DNA of 64,000 nucleotides, taken from the NCBI GenBank assembly GCA_903875605.1, contig CAIQWT010000017.1, forward strand, positions 49,715 through 113,714, read 5' to 3'. Shown piece after piece: positions 20,091-27,688 of the stretch (its first letter is position 1; the number at the start of each line of letters is the position of its first letter). The notes under the pieces were generated by a model, which was given only the letters and a program-made list of their open reading frames with translations, had not been told where the DNA came from and made no database searches. Source of the DNA: an uncultured Geobacteraceae bacterium (GTDB lineage: Bacteria; Desulfobacterota; Desulfuromonadia; Geobacterales; Pseudopelobacteraceae). A program made the position numbers and the translations under genes.

Positions 20091-22087
20091 GCCACTTTCC
20101 CGTACACCGAACGCTCCACTTCGTGTCTCATTACGGTAAAGTCAGAAACCGTTTCAATGTGACGTTTCTCTAACAGGTTCTGACCGATTAATGAAAGCTC
20201 GACGCCATCCGCCGGTCGCCATGCAACACGAGCGTCCATGGTTGTATATGCCGGAATATGAACAGTTTCAGTGATCAAAGGATACCGATTGTTACCAACG
20301 TATCTGACCCATAAATCAAAATCAACGTCTCTGCCAAGAGAACACATGGAGCGGATTGTTGCCTGGTGCGCCGGAGTCCCTGTGCTCAACCGACTATCCT
20401 CCACCTCGCTTCCATAAAACCGGATATAGGCGTAGCCACCTTTGAGTTTCCACCACTCCAGCGGCTGCCACTGAAGTGACATTTCTCCGCCACCGCTCTG
20501 ATAATTATGCAAATTGATATAATTAATGGGGATAGTGAGCTGTGTTCCACCCTCGATGTAAGGAATGCCTTGCTCTGATCCCATAATGTTACGATATCTG
20601 TTGTAAAAAAGTGAGAAGTCCATGGAGGTGTTTTGACTTGTATCGGCACGAAAACCGAGTTCATAGGCGATGAGAGTCTCCGACTTTAGCTGCCTGTTGC
20701 CGATCATAACCGGAACTGATGGGAGAGGTATTTCGGGGGTCGGCGGGATAACGGCGAGATTGATTCTGACATCCTGATCAGACCTCGTTGGAGTCCTGAC
20801 GGAGCGGGTTACGGCAGCCCATACAGAGTATCCCCTGACCGGAGTCCATGAGACCCGTGCAGATGGTTGAAGCTCCCAGCCGGTATAGTCGTTGTGCTCA
20901 AATTTTGTCCCGATTATGAGACGGATCGTTTCCGGGAGCAGGGTTATTTCGTCCTGAAGAAACAGGTTCAGCAGGTTGTCTGAGCGACTGTCGGGAGTCA
21001 ATGTGAAGACACCCTGTGTCCCAGCCGTGTTGTCATGAAGGAATCTGTAGCCGACTCCCCAAGTGAGCTCATGTCTTTTTGCAAAATGGAGATTGTGCTG
21101 AAGATCAATATCAACCGTGTCGCGATCTTCTTTTACAAAAGTTGTATCTCGTCTGGTCCTGTCATAGTAGAGCTGAAGGGAAAACTTTGATGATTCCGAT
21201 TGCAGCCAGTCAAGGCGTGAAAGAAAATTCCCTCCCAATAGATCGGTGGAGGGATTTACCGTCTTACTGAAGGGATATGAAAGGGTCGGTATAGTTGCAG
21301 TATTTCCGACTGTGCCGCCATACATATCCCCCTGCAGCGTCAACTGCAGACTGCTGGAAGCGGCATTATCCAGACGGAATCCACCACGAGTAAGTCGAGT
21401 GGAGTCCTGGGCTCTGCCTGTAGTCATGTATGTGCTGTCTCGATCGACATGTTTGGCGAAAAGGCGATAGCTGGTGTTCTCGCCAATGTCAGAACCGTAG
21501 CGAGCGCCGACGGTTCCCTTTTCATTACTTCCAGCTAGGCCGCTAAAAAATGTGCCTTTGGTATCCTGAGAATTCTTGGTGATTATGTTGATAACCCCAT
21601 TTACTGCATTTGCACCCCACATTGTCCCACCTGAGCCCCGAATAACCTCGATCCGCTCAATATTTTCCAGCAGGGAATCCTGCACATCCCAGAATACACC
21701 ACCATAGAGCGGCGTGTAGACAGAGCGGCCGTCTATCATAACGAGCAGTTTGTTGGCGAACGTGCCGTTAAATCCGCGAATTGAAATCGCCCAGGAGTTG
21801 CCGTCTATACTTGCCACCTGAACACCTGGAACCATCCGGAGCAGGTCAGGAATGGTTGTTGCTCCGGAGCGACGGATATCTTCCTGAGTAATAACAAAAA
21901 CCGCAGAAGTAACATCGGCAAGAGACTGGCTCTTACGGGAGGCTGATACAACGGTAATTTCAAGCAGTCGTTCCAAAGAAAGTTCCGTGAGACCATCTTC
22001 GTTAGGATCAAATTCAGCACTATACACTGTTGGCGTACAAAGGATAAAAACGAGAGCAGTAATAAAAATAATCCGGAAAACGTTCAT
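20078..22087 (-). CDS. TonB-dependent outer-membrane receptor
   Basis: 669 residues. A signal peptide (1-23), a short linker and a plug domain (about 50-165, with VVSASRKSQSLADVTSAVFV, IRRSGATTIPDLLRMVPGVQV and IERIEVIRGSGGTMWGANAVNGVINIITK) are followed by a 22-strand-type barrel ending in ...VYGKVAWTF. The plug resembles receptors commonly placed before YfiR and a hybrid kinase in Gram-negative genomes. The ligand is unknown. Coupled translation with YfiR suggests that it senses or admits something that informs the kinase, rather than acting only in uptake. Confidence 0.92.
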   Translation of the reverse strand: MNVFRIIFITALVFILCTPTVYSAEFDPNEDGLTELSLERLLEITVVSASRKSQSLADVTSAVFVITQEDIRRSGATTIPDLLRMVPGVQVASIDGNSWAISIRGFNGTFANKLLVMIDGRSVYTPLYGGVFWDVQDSLLENIERIEVIRGSGGTMWGANAVNGVINIITKNSQDTKGTFFSGLAGSNEKGTVGARYGSDIGENTSYRLFAKHVDRDSTYMTTGRAQDSTRLTRGGFRLDNAASSSLQLTLQGDMYGGTVGNTATIPTLSYPFSKTVNPSTDLLGGNFLSRLDWLQSESSKFSLQLYYDRTRRDTTFVKEDRDTVDIDLQHNLHFAKRHELTWGVGYRFLHDNTAGTQGVFTLTPDSRSDNLLNLFLQDEITLLPETIRLIIGTKFEHNDYTGWELQPSARVSWTPVRGYSVWAAVTRSVRTPTRSDQDVRINLAVIPPTPEIPLPSVPVMIGNRQLKSETLIAYELGFRADTSQNTSMDFSLFYNRYRNIMGSEQGIPYIEGGTQLTIPINYINLHNYQSGGGEMSLQWQPLEWWKLKGGYAYIRFYGSEVEDSRLSTGTPAHQATIRSMCSLGRDVDFDLWVRYVGNNRYPLITETVHIPAYTTMDARVAWRPADGVELSLIGQNLLEKRHIETVSDFTVMRHEVERSVYGKVAWTF

Positions 22088-22111
22088 ATGCTAACCTCCT
22101 GTAACTACTTA

Positions 22112-22420
22112 TTAAATACCAGCAGCATGAGCTAATATTGACTGGCAGAAGAAAGTTTCGCGGGAGGAGAAATGCTTCCTGATGGTTTCATCCAGGCTTG
22201 CCATAAATTCATCGCGCCTTTTTTGTCTCAATAGCCGGTACTGTTCAAGAGCCTCGACTCTCGTGAGTTCGCCGAGAATATGAGCGTGAAAACTTGCGCG
22301 ATCGGGATGGCGGCACTCGAAGCTGAAGCCGAATTTGCGGGCATAACAGCAATCCGGCTGTTCAACCAGACAGCCTGAATCCTTTGAGATCATGGATTGC
22401 ACGGTAATACATTTTTTCAT
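22112..22420 (-). CDS. Small Cys-containing protein of unknown function
   Basis: 102 residues with no recognised domain. The N-terminal part carries C4, C17, C24, C25 and C36 in CLVEQPDCCYARKFGFSFECRHPDR-like order (Cys-x6-Cys-Cys-x10-Cys), suggesting metal binding or a redox role. The rest is charged and helical (LRQKRRDEFMASLDETIRKHF). No signal peptide is evident. It lies 24 bases before the TonB receptor on the same strand and would be the first gene of that operon. A GGAAC-type purine run precedes the start. Confidence 0.65.
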   Translation of the reverse strand: MKKCITVQSMISKDSGCLVEQPDCCYARKFGFSFECRHPDRASFHAHILGELTRVEALEQYRLLRQKRRDEFMASLDETIRKHFSSRETFFCQSILAHAAGI

Positions 22421-22462
22421 GATCAGTTCCTTTCTTTCAGAGAATTGATGATTCTATGGGCT

Positions 22463-22505
22463 CTATCGATCCGGCGGGCTATTTTCACTCAGCCTCGGGC
22501 GATAG
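22463..22505 (-). repeat. Imperfect hairpin in the leader of the TonB receptor operon
   Basis: CTATCG (22463-22468) pairs with CGATAG (22500-22505), with further pairing inside (GGGCT at 22476-22480 with AGCC at 22491-22494). It lies between the single-receiver gene and the 102-residue gene. There is no T run on either side, so it is not a standard terminator; it may be a leader structure. Confidence 0.35.
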
Positions 22506-22551
22506 GTTCCTTCGGTATGAAAACCTCTTTATTCCACAGCTAACCGTCCAG

Positions 22552-22977
22552 TTATGCCGTGCCGCTGCAGTTTTCCTCAATCAGTGCCAGCAGTTCTTTA
22601 AAATCAATTGGCTTGCTTATGTAGCTGTTCATGCCGATGGAAAGAAAATGCTCCCGATCCAGCGGCAAGGCATGTGCCGTAAGGGCGATGATCGGGATCA
22701 GGGTGTTGACGCCTTTAAGTTCTCCGGAACGTATGATTCTTGTAACCTCTATGCCGTCCATGTCCGGCATAGATATATCGGTAAGAAGGAGATCAAACGT
22801 TCCCAACTGCAACATTCCCAGAATAGTGATGCCGTCCTCTACCGCCATTACGGTGTATCCATGCCGCTCCAGCATGGCAGTAACAATCTCCCTACCAACC
22901 GGCTCATCGTCCGCCATCAGGATCTTTCTCGCTGTTCCCTTGTGTCTCAAGTCCAATGTGGTTTGAGAGTTCTTCAT
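22552..22977 (-). CDS. Single-domain response regulator
   Basis: 141 residues, one receiver and no output domain. The acidic pair is in ILMADDEP, the phospho-acceptor in LLLTDISMPDMDG, the conserved Thr in IIALTAH and the Lys in SYISKPIDFKEL. The ATG at 22977 is chosen because GGAGA lies 8 bases upstream; an earlier ATG at 23001 has none. It is probably an intermediate in a phosphorelay with the adjacent hybrid kinases, as hybrid kinases with HPt domains are encoded on the same strand. The 300-base region upstream is a decayed gene. Confidence 0.88.
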   Translation of the reverse strand: MKNSQTTLDLRHKGTARKILMADDEPVGREIVTAMLERHGYTVMAVEDGITILGMLQLGTFDLLLTDISMPDMDGIEVTRIIRSGELKGVNTLIPIIALTAHALPLDREHFLSIGMNSYISKPIDFKELLALIEENCSGTA

Positions 22978-23084
22978 GTGAGTGTCTCCACTCCTCCGCA
23001 CCCGGCATCTAGCGCGGCGGATCGTTGATATATTTCATCGATTTTCGTAATGCAGTTGGCTCTACTGTTCAACAATAATGGTAT

Positions 23085-23727
23085 TTGCGTCTGAATATCC
23101 CAGACTGCGGCGCATTATTCGCCTACCCGAAAGATATGGTTGCCAGTATCCTCATCATTTGCTTCCGCCGCCCGGACCAGGGAGGTGACGGTATACATAA
23201 ACGCCTCACCTGTCTGGTAGTTTTGAGCCGAGATGTTGTTTATGTAGCAGATCTGTACGGTCGGATTTTTAACCCTATACACGTCTAAGGACCGTAACCG
23301 GACCCGGATGGTTTACGGCACAGATGATACGACTACCGTAGCGGTACCAGACAAGGTTCCGGACTTTTCACCCTGCCGGTTTTGGTGTCCAACGAAGCGT
23401 CTTCGATTTATTCAGGTATCGGCTGATACTCAGTTCTATGGCGCTTAACAGATATTTTGTCTCTCTGTGCAACGATGTTACGATGATAGGAACCTTATTG
23501 TTACATTCCAGAATAGCCCGGCTCATCTCCAGACCATCCATGACCGGTATGCAGATGTCTGTCATGATAATGTCGGCAGCATTTTACCGATACAGTTCAA
23601 GTCCTTCTGCTCCGTTTTCAGCCAGTAATACATGGTCGAATCGGCATTCAGCATCTCGGACATCTCCTCACTGGCAGCACCGTCATCCTCGGCATATAAA
23701 ATTGATATATCCTTTTTTTACATTCAT
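23085..23727 (-). pseudogene. Decayed response regulator with HD-GYP domain
   Basis: Reading on the minus strand from the ATG at 23727 (ATGA overlap with the kinase stop), the receiver pieces ILYAEDDGAASEEMSEML, FDHVLLAENGAEGLELYR and DIIMTDICIPVMDGLEMSRA appear in order but in different frames. An A7 run near 23714 shifts the frame (A6 would restore MNVKKDISILY). A second shift lies near 23640 and a TAA falls after ELYR. Further on are NLVWYRYGSRIICAVNHPG, then QNYQTGEAFMYTVTSLVRAAEANDEDTGNHIF in separate pieces; the last is the start of an HD-GYP phosphodiesterase domain, cut off at a TAA at about 23115. At least four lesions rule out a working product. Confidence 0.8.
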
Positions 23728-24623
23728 TCGCGCATCCATTCTCCGGAAATGGCGGGCAGCATGATGCTGAATCGTGTGCCATCGGGTATGCTTTTAAACC
23801 ACAGATTTCCGTTCATGCTGTTCTCGATAATCAGCTTCGACAGATACAGACCCATGCCGAAGCCGCCGTTTTTTTGCTTTGTCGTAAAATACGGCTTGAA
23901 AATATGCGAGCTTTTCGATTCATCAATTCCTCCGCCGTTATCCGCAACCATGATAACGATCTTATTGTCTACACGTGTCAAACTGACACTAATAATCCCC
24001 TCTACTTTTGTGTTACTTACGCGCTGACGTTCCTCGATAGCATCGTTTGCATTGCAGATCAGGTTGACCATCACCCTCTCGAAGGCGTGTTGACACCCCG
24101 CCGCCTGAAGTGCGTCACCGGATTCATCCGTTACACGTACCTCAATAGATGAAGAGCCTGAAACCCAGCCTGACAGTTGGGCAGCAACCGATTTTATGCT
24201 TTCAGCCGGATAGAAATATTCTGTCGTATTCTCCGGGTCAAGAAAACTGCGGAAGTTGTCGATGCTGCGGGTGAGTAGATTGATCTGCTCCATGGCGCGG
24301 GATTCAGAACGGTCAATAAGCTCATCATTCATCTCTCCGTATTTCCAGGCATCCACCATGTTATGAATAATCAGCGCTATCGTGTTCAGCGGTTGACGCC
24401 ACTTGTGGGCAACAACACCGAGAAATTCTCCTACTGCAGAATGGCGGGCCTGATCAATAGTGCCCGTATCCAGCCTCGTTTGCATGTGCAGCAGTTCACC
24501 GGTACGAAACTCCATGCACTCTTTCGTCTCGTCATCTTTCTTTTTTTTATGCAGGTAAAGCAGTTCCAGATGAGAAGCATTCTGCTGCAGTTGCTTCAGG
24601 CGGACATTTTGAGAGACATTCAT
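23724..24623 (-). CDS. Soluble histidine kinase (orphaned by decay of its partner)
   Basis: 299 residues without a membrane segment or recognised sensor domain. An N-terminal coiled region leads to the H-box FLGVVAHKWRQPLNTIAL (His about residue 73), with the N-box NLICNANDAIEE and the G-boxes VADNGGGID and GGFGMGLYLSK in a complete ATPase domain. This H-box type is common in kinases paired with REC/HD-GYP regulators. The stop overlaps the start of exactly such a gene, now a pseudogene, so the cognate partner is lost. A sigma54-like palindromic box lies about 130 bases upstream. Confidence 0.85.
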   Translation of the reverse strand: MNVSQNVRLKQLQQNASHLELLYLHKKKKDDETKECMEFRTGELLHMQTRLDTGTIDQARHSAVGEFLGVVAHKWRQPLNTIALIIHNMVDAWKYGEMNDELIDRSESRAMEQINLLTRSIDNFRSFLDPENTTEYFYPAESIKSVAAQLSGWVSGSSSIEVRVTDESGDALQAAGCQHAFERVMVNLICNANDAIEERQRVSNTKVEGIISVSLTRVDNKIVIMVADNGGGIDESKSSHIFKPYFTTKQKNGGFGMGLYLSKLIIENSMNGNLWFKSIPDGTRFSIMLPAISGEWMRE

Positions 24624-25042
24624 GGTGCTACCCCCCCGGTAGTTAAGAGTGTGCCGTGTATTTAAAGTAGAGGTGTTAAATGCGGTAACTATCCTAAATA
24701 TTTATGTATTTAATGGCATAATGACTTCAGCAACAAAAACATGGAAGTCCTAAGGCACATATTGTGCCAAGACCGGATTATTCTCTATCTTGTGATATAC
24801 GGGCATTTACGGATTATTTTAGAGTGATTTCCCGATGGTAGGTGTTGTCAGAAGAAATACCGTCTGCGCGAAGAATCTGGAGATTATATGAGTGAATTCG
24901 TAGAAGTTAGCGGAGGTGTGTTTTTTTACGAATGTTACAAAAGGGTGATTCTGCCTTGCTGGTAAGAGCAGGCGACTCATAGAGAGCTGAAGTTCTAACA
25001 CCTCCAGCGACTTGTCTGCTGCCGCACATGAAGTTTCAATCA
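24624..25042. other. Intergenic region upstream of the soluble kinase
   Basis: About 420 bases. It holds the palindromic sigma54-like box at 24754-24770. A 74-codon reading frame at 24819-25043 on the minus strand has no ribosome site or recognisable content and I do not call it. Nothing else was recognised. Confidence 0.4.
24754..24770 (-). promoter_or_regulatory. Palindromic sigma54-like box upstream of the soluble kinase
   Basis: On the minus strand the bases read TTGGCACAATATGTGCC, which is TGGCAC, six bases, TGC: both sigma54 halves, with one mismatch in the -12 element (GTGC for TTGC). The sequence is also a perfect dyad, GGCACA-TAT-TGTGCC, so it could instead be an operator. A transcript would start near 24743 with a leader of about 120 bases. 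Confidence 0.5.
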
Positions 25043-25145
25043 AGTACTACTTTTGTCACATTCAAAGCCCCCCTACCCCCCTTGATCAGGGGAGCGGGGA
25101 TGGGTTGAATTCGGTGCTGAGACGGTAATGTGACAAAGTAGAACT
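25043..25145. repeat. 103-base inverted-repeat element at the end of the Crp-family gene
   Basis: The arms are 25043-25062 and 25127-25145. The left arm reads AGTACTACTTTTGTCACATT; the right arm is its reverse complement with one substitution and one missing T. The centre holds a C-rich then G-rich palindrome around CCCCTTGATCAGGGG. The right arm overlaps the stop codon of the Crp-family gene (TAG at 25146-25144). It could be a long-stem terminator or a small non-autonomous mobile repeat (MITE-like). No target-site duplication was obvious. Confidence 0.6.
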
Positions 25146-25836
25146 ACGGTAGATGGAAAAATGAGTATTTGAGAATAATCGTTTTTCTGCCATTAATTTC
25201 GATTTCGCCTGAATTGGTTAGCCGTGCCAACAGCCTACTCACTGTTTCTCGGGTAAGTGCCGCAAAATCTGCTATCTCCTTATGGGTAATCTTGAACGGA
25301 ATCATAACACCACGCGCATCCTTAATGCCGTATATAGAACCAATATGTGCCAGTACTGCCCGAACTCTGCTTTCCGCATCAGGCAGAGCAAGTAACCGCA
25401 GCATGGCCCAAGATTCCCTCAAACGCTCACAAAGCAGAGAAATAAGTTGTTTTAATACGGTGGCATCTTTCATAAAGTACTGTTCAAAGTCGCTTTTTAG
25501 TATCAAACCTACGGCGGCATCTTCCATCGCCACAATTGTGGCCGGCTGGGACTTTCCGTCCAGCAACGTCATCTCGCCAAAAAAATCACCCCTTTTACGA
25601 ATAACCAGAATTTGTTCCTTGCCATCCGGATTGACTCGCACAACTTTAATTTTTCCCGAAAAAATGACATACATGAAATTCTTTGAGTCATCTTCCATGA
25701 GTATTACGGAGTTCTTCTTGAAATGCTTTTCCTTGATAATTTGATTCAGCATTGTCTGCTCGGACGGAAGCAAGCATGAAAAAAGCGGGATATGCTCAAG
25801 AATTCTCAAATGACTGAGATTGACATTTTCTTTCAT
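25144..25836 (-). CDS. Crp/Fnr-family transcriptional regulator
   Basis: 230 residues: a cyclic-nucleotide-binding-type barrel (about 15-130, with GDFFGEMTLLDGKSQPATIVA), a dimer helix and a C-terminal helix-turn-helix (KITHKEIADFAALTRETVSRLLARL). The phosphate-binding cassette has SQPA where cAMP-binding proteins usually have RSA, so the key Arg is missing and cAMP is an unlikely ligand. There are no Fe-S cysteines of the Fnr type. It follows the diguanylate cyclase gene by 12 bases. In other bacteria some Crp-family proteins (Clp, Bcam1349) bind c-di-GMP; whether this one does is speculation. Confidence 0.88.
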   Translation of the reverse strand: MKENVNLSHLRILEHIPLFSCLLPSEQTMLNQIIKEKHFKKNSVILMEDDSKNFMYVIFSGKIKVVRVNPDGKEQILVIRKRGDFFGEMTLLDGKSQPATIVAMEDAAVGLILKSDFEQYFMKDATVLKQLISLLCERLRESWAMLRLLALPDAESRVRAVLAHIGSIYGIKDARGVMIPFKITHKEIADFAALTRETVSRLLARLTNSGEIEINGRKTIILKYSFFHLP

Positions 25837-25848
25837 GGCACACCTCGT

Positions 25849-26982
25849 TCAATTAACGATCTGGTCTTTGCCTGAAGAGTCAGCAGTGCGTGAATGGAAA
25901 TTATTCAGTGTTGATTCTTCCATTTGGGCTATACGCCGTTTTGTTCTCATGCCATGTTGCTGGCTATGGCCTTTTATCTCCATAGAATCAGAGAAAAATC
26001 TGAACGTATTGCGCCCCTCTTTTTTAGCAACATACATGGCCATATCAGCTTTTTTAAGCAGCGCCTCAATTGTTGAGCCATGTAGTGGATAGACGGCCAC
26101 GCCGATACTGGTTGTCACATATGTTTCATGACCGAGGATGTCGAATGGATGCTGGAAAACTGCCTGAATTTTTTCAGCAGAGGCGATAATGTCCTGTATT
26201 GTGTCGGCGTCGTTAATGATGATAACAAATTCATCACCGCCCAGGCGCCCGACAGTGTCGTACTGGCGCATACAACTCTGTAATCCTAGAGCAACCTTCT
26301 TTAGAAGGATATCTCCGGACAGATGCCCCAATGTGTCGTTAATGCTTTTGAAATTATCCAGATCGAGCATCATTAATGCGATAAGCGTATTATGGCGCGC
26401 CTCAAATGCGAAAGCCTGTTTCATGCGGTCAAAGAGCAACACACGGTTTGGCAGGCCGGTCAAGTGATCATGCGTCACTTTGTGGCGTAGTTGATTTTCA
26501 ATCCTCTCCCGTAAGAGCATCTCTTGATTAAGCTGTTTGTTTGTAGTAGTCAGCTCTTCGTTTAGGAGACGAATTAAATGCTCAGCTCGTTTAATCTCTG
26601 ACACATAGTTGTGTTTGAGCAGGGTAATTTCAATAGTATTATGCAACTGCCCAAGATCATATGGTTTGATGAGATAGGCGTACGGTTCAGTCTGTTTGGC
26701 CCGCTCAAAGACTTCGCTGTCTGAATTTGCCGTTACATATATAACCGGAATATCTTCATCGGCATGAATTTTTAGCACCGCATTGATGCCGTCAATTTCG
26801 CCTTCAAGGGCAATGTCCATAAGAATAATGTCTGGTTTATTTTCCGCTATGCTTTCTATAACGCCATCTGCAGAAGTGGCAACAGCGGTAACCTGGTACC
26901 CCATTCGGATTAACGATTGCTTTAAATGGTTAGCTGCAACGGCGTCATCTTCAGCCAACAATATTTTTGCACAATGTCTCAT
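25849..26982 (-). CDS. Response regulator diguanylate cyclase (REC-GGDEF)
   Basis: 377 residues: a receiver (about 5-120, IILMDIALEGEIDG, Lys in YLIKPYD), a coiled coil (about 125-165) and a GGDEF domain (about 170-330). The active site VGRLGGDEFVIII is intact, and an RQYD motif sits exactly five residues before GGDEF, a canonical I-site for product feedback inhibition. It probably makes c-di-GMP when phosphorylated. It has a GGAGG site and lies 42 bases after the small PEP-CTERM-like gene and 12 bases before the Crp-family gene, suggesting one transcript. Confidence 0.93.
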   Translation of the reverse strand: MRHCAKILLAEDDAVAANHLKQSLIRMGYQVTAVATSADGVIESIAENKPDIILMDIALEGEIDGINAVLKIHADEDIPVIYVTANSDSEVFERAKQTEPYAYLIKPYDLGQLHNTIEITLLKHNYVSEIKRAEHLIRLLNEELTTTNKQLNQEMLLRERIENQLRHKVTHDHLTGLPNRVLLFDRMKQAFAFEARHNTLIALMMLDLDNFKSINDTLGHLSGDILLKKVALGLQSCMRQYDTVGRLGGDEFVIIINDADTIQDIIASAEKIQAVFQHPFDILGHETYVTTSIGVAVYPLHGSTIEALLKKADMAMYVAKKEGRNTFRFFSDSMEIKGHSQQHGMRTKRRIAQMEESTLNNFHSRTADSSGKDQIVN

Positions 26983-27024
26983 GTCGCCACCCCCCTCCTG
27001 AAACCATGTTCATAAAATATTTTA

Positions 27025-27213
27025 CTAATCTGATGCAGGCCTCTTCCCCCAAAAGGAGATGACACTCAGGCATACGCCGAGAAGAAGTAACGTCGTCGGT
27101 GTTGAAGCGGGAACTATCTGTAGTGTGCCAATATCAGGTGATACTCCTGCCAAGACAGAGATCCATGAGAATAAAATTCCTGAGCACGTTGTTAGTACGA
27201 GTAGATTCTTCAT
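27025..27213 (-). CDS. Minimal PEP-CTERM-like surface protein
   Basis: 62 residues. It has an N-terminal signal peptide (about 1-23, MKNLLVLTTCSGILFSWISV), only about ten residues of mature segment, then a C-terminal tripartite signal: IVPASTPTT, a hydrophobic stretch LLLLGVCLSVISFW and a basic end GKRPASD. This is the layout of an exosortase substrate, with VPAST in place of the usual VPEP. A strong AAGGAGG site lies about 8 bases before the ATG and a consensus sigma54 box about 65 bases upstream. These support a real gene. The mature product would be a tiny anchored peptide; its role is unknown. Confidence 0.72.
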   Translation of the reverse strand: MKNLLVLTTCSGILFSWISVLAGVSPDIGTLQIVPASTPTTLLLLGVCLSVISFWGKRPASD

Positions 27214-27279
27214 GTCCTTCCCCTCCTTGATATCTGTAGTGATTGGTTATTGTGGCAGATTAACGCTTAACCGATACTT

Positions 27280-27296
27280 TGCAACGGCAGTGCCAA
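27280..27296 (-). promoter_or_regulatory. Consensus sigma54 promoter for the PEP-CTERM peptide operon
   Basis: The minus strand reads TTGGCACTGCCGTTGCA: TGGCAC, five bases, TTGCA, an exact match to the core -24/-12 consensus with correct GG-to-GC spacing. The predicted transcript start is about 27269, some 55 bases before the ATG at 27213. Confidence 0.8.
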
Positions 27297-27372
27297 TTAG
27301 TAACCAATTAATATGTTTGATATTTATATGCGATACTTCCTCTTGCATCTAATATTAGTAAAGTTTACCGAC

Positions 27373-27388
27373 AATTCTGAGGAGAATT
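27373..27388. promoter_or_regulatory. Perfect inverted repeat, candidate operator or enhancer
   Basis: AATTCT and AGAATT are separated by four bases. It lies about 105 bases upstream of the left-facing sigma54 start and about 230 upstream of the right-facing one, the distance range where sigma54 activators bind. The function is inferred from position only. Confidence 0.3.
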
Positions 27389-27598
27389 ATTACAAAAAAG
27401 ACATTCCGAGGTACTCGCTGGTCACAAATGCAACACTCGTAACATCGGTCACCTTTTTTACTGCGTATCCGGCACTAGACTCCATTGCTTTGCCGGACGG
27501 TCAACACCGCTAATGCAGCACATGCATTAACATGCCCACTTTCTACCTACTAATTTATATCATGCTGTAATAATTGAAATTATAAACCAAATACGCTA

Positions 27599-27614
27599 TG
27601 GCACGCTGTGTGGA
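27599..27614 (+). promoter_or_regulatory. sigma54-like box before the main EPS operon
   Basis: TGGCAC (27599-27604), six bases, then TGGATA (27611-27616). The -24 half is perfect (TGGCACG); the -12 half has TGG for TGC. The same TGGCAC-N6-TGGATA arrangement recurs at 52386 before the glycosyltransferase module. The transcript would start about 60 bases before the lipoprotein start. Confidence 0.45.
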
Positions 27615-27688
27615 TAGTTACCTAGTGGATTGAGCAAACAGTCGTCGGTAGAGTGAAGGCGAATAGAGCCCTTCCGGAGGATACTTCA

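Larger units (their letters stand above)
27214..27688. other. Divergent regulatory region between the PEP-CTERM peptide and the EPS operon
   Basis: About 475 bases with no gene. It holds a consensus sigma54 box facing left (27296-27280), a sigma54-like box facing right (27599-27613), a perfect inverted repeat AATTCT-GAGG-AGAATT (27373-27388), and a direct repeat GGTCAC at 27420-27425 and 27447-27452. The last two lie at enhancer-like distances from both promoters and are candidates for regulator binding. Confidence 0.55.

Noticed and set aside
24819..25043. A 74-residue minus-strand ORF between the Crp-family gene and the soluble kinase.
   Set aside because: No ribosome site, no domain and an upstream end inside the inverted-repeat element.
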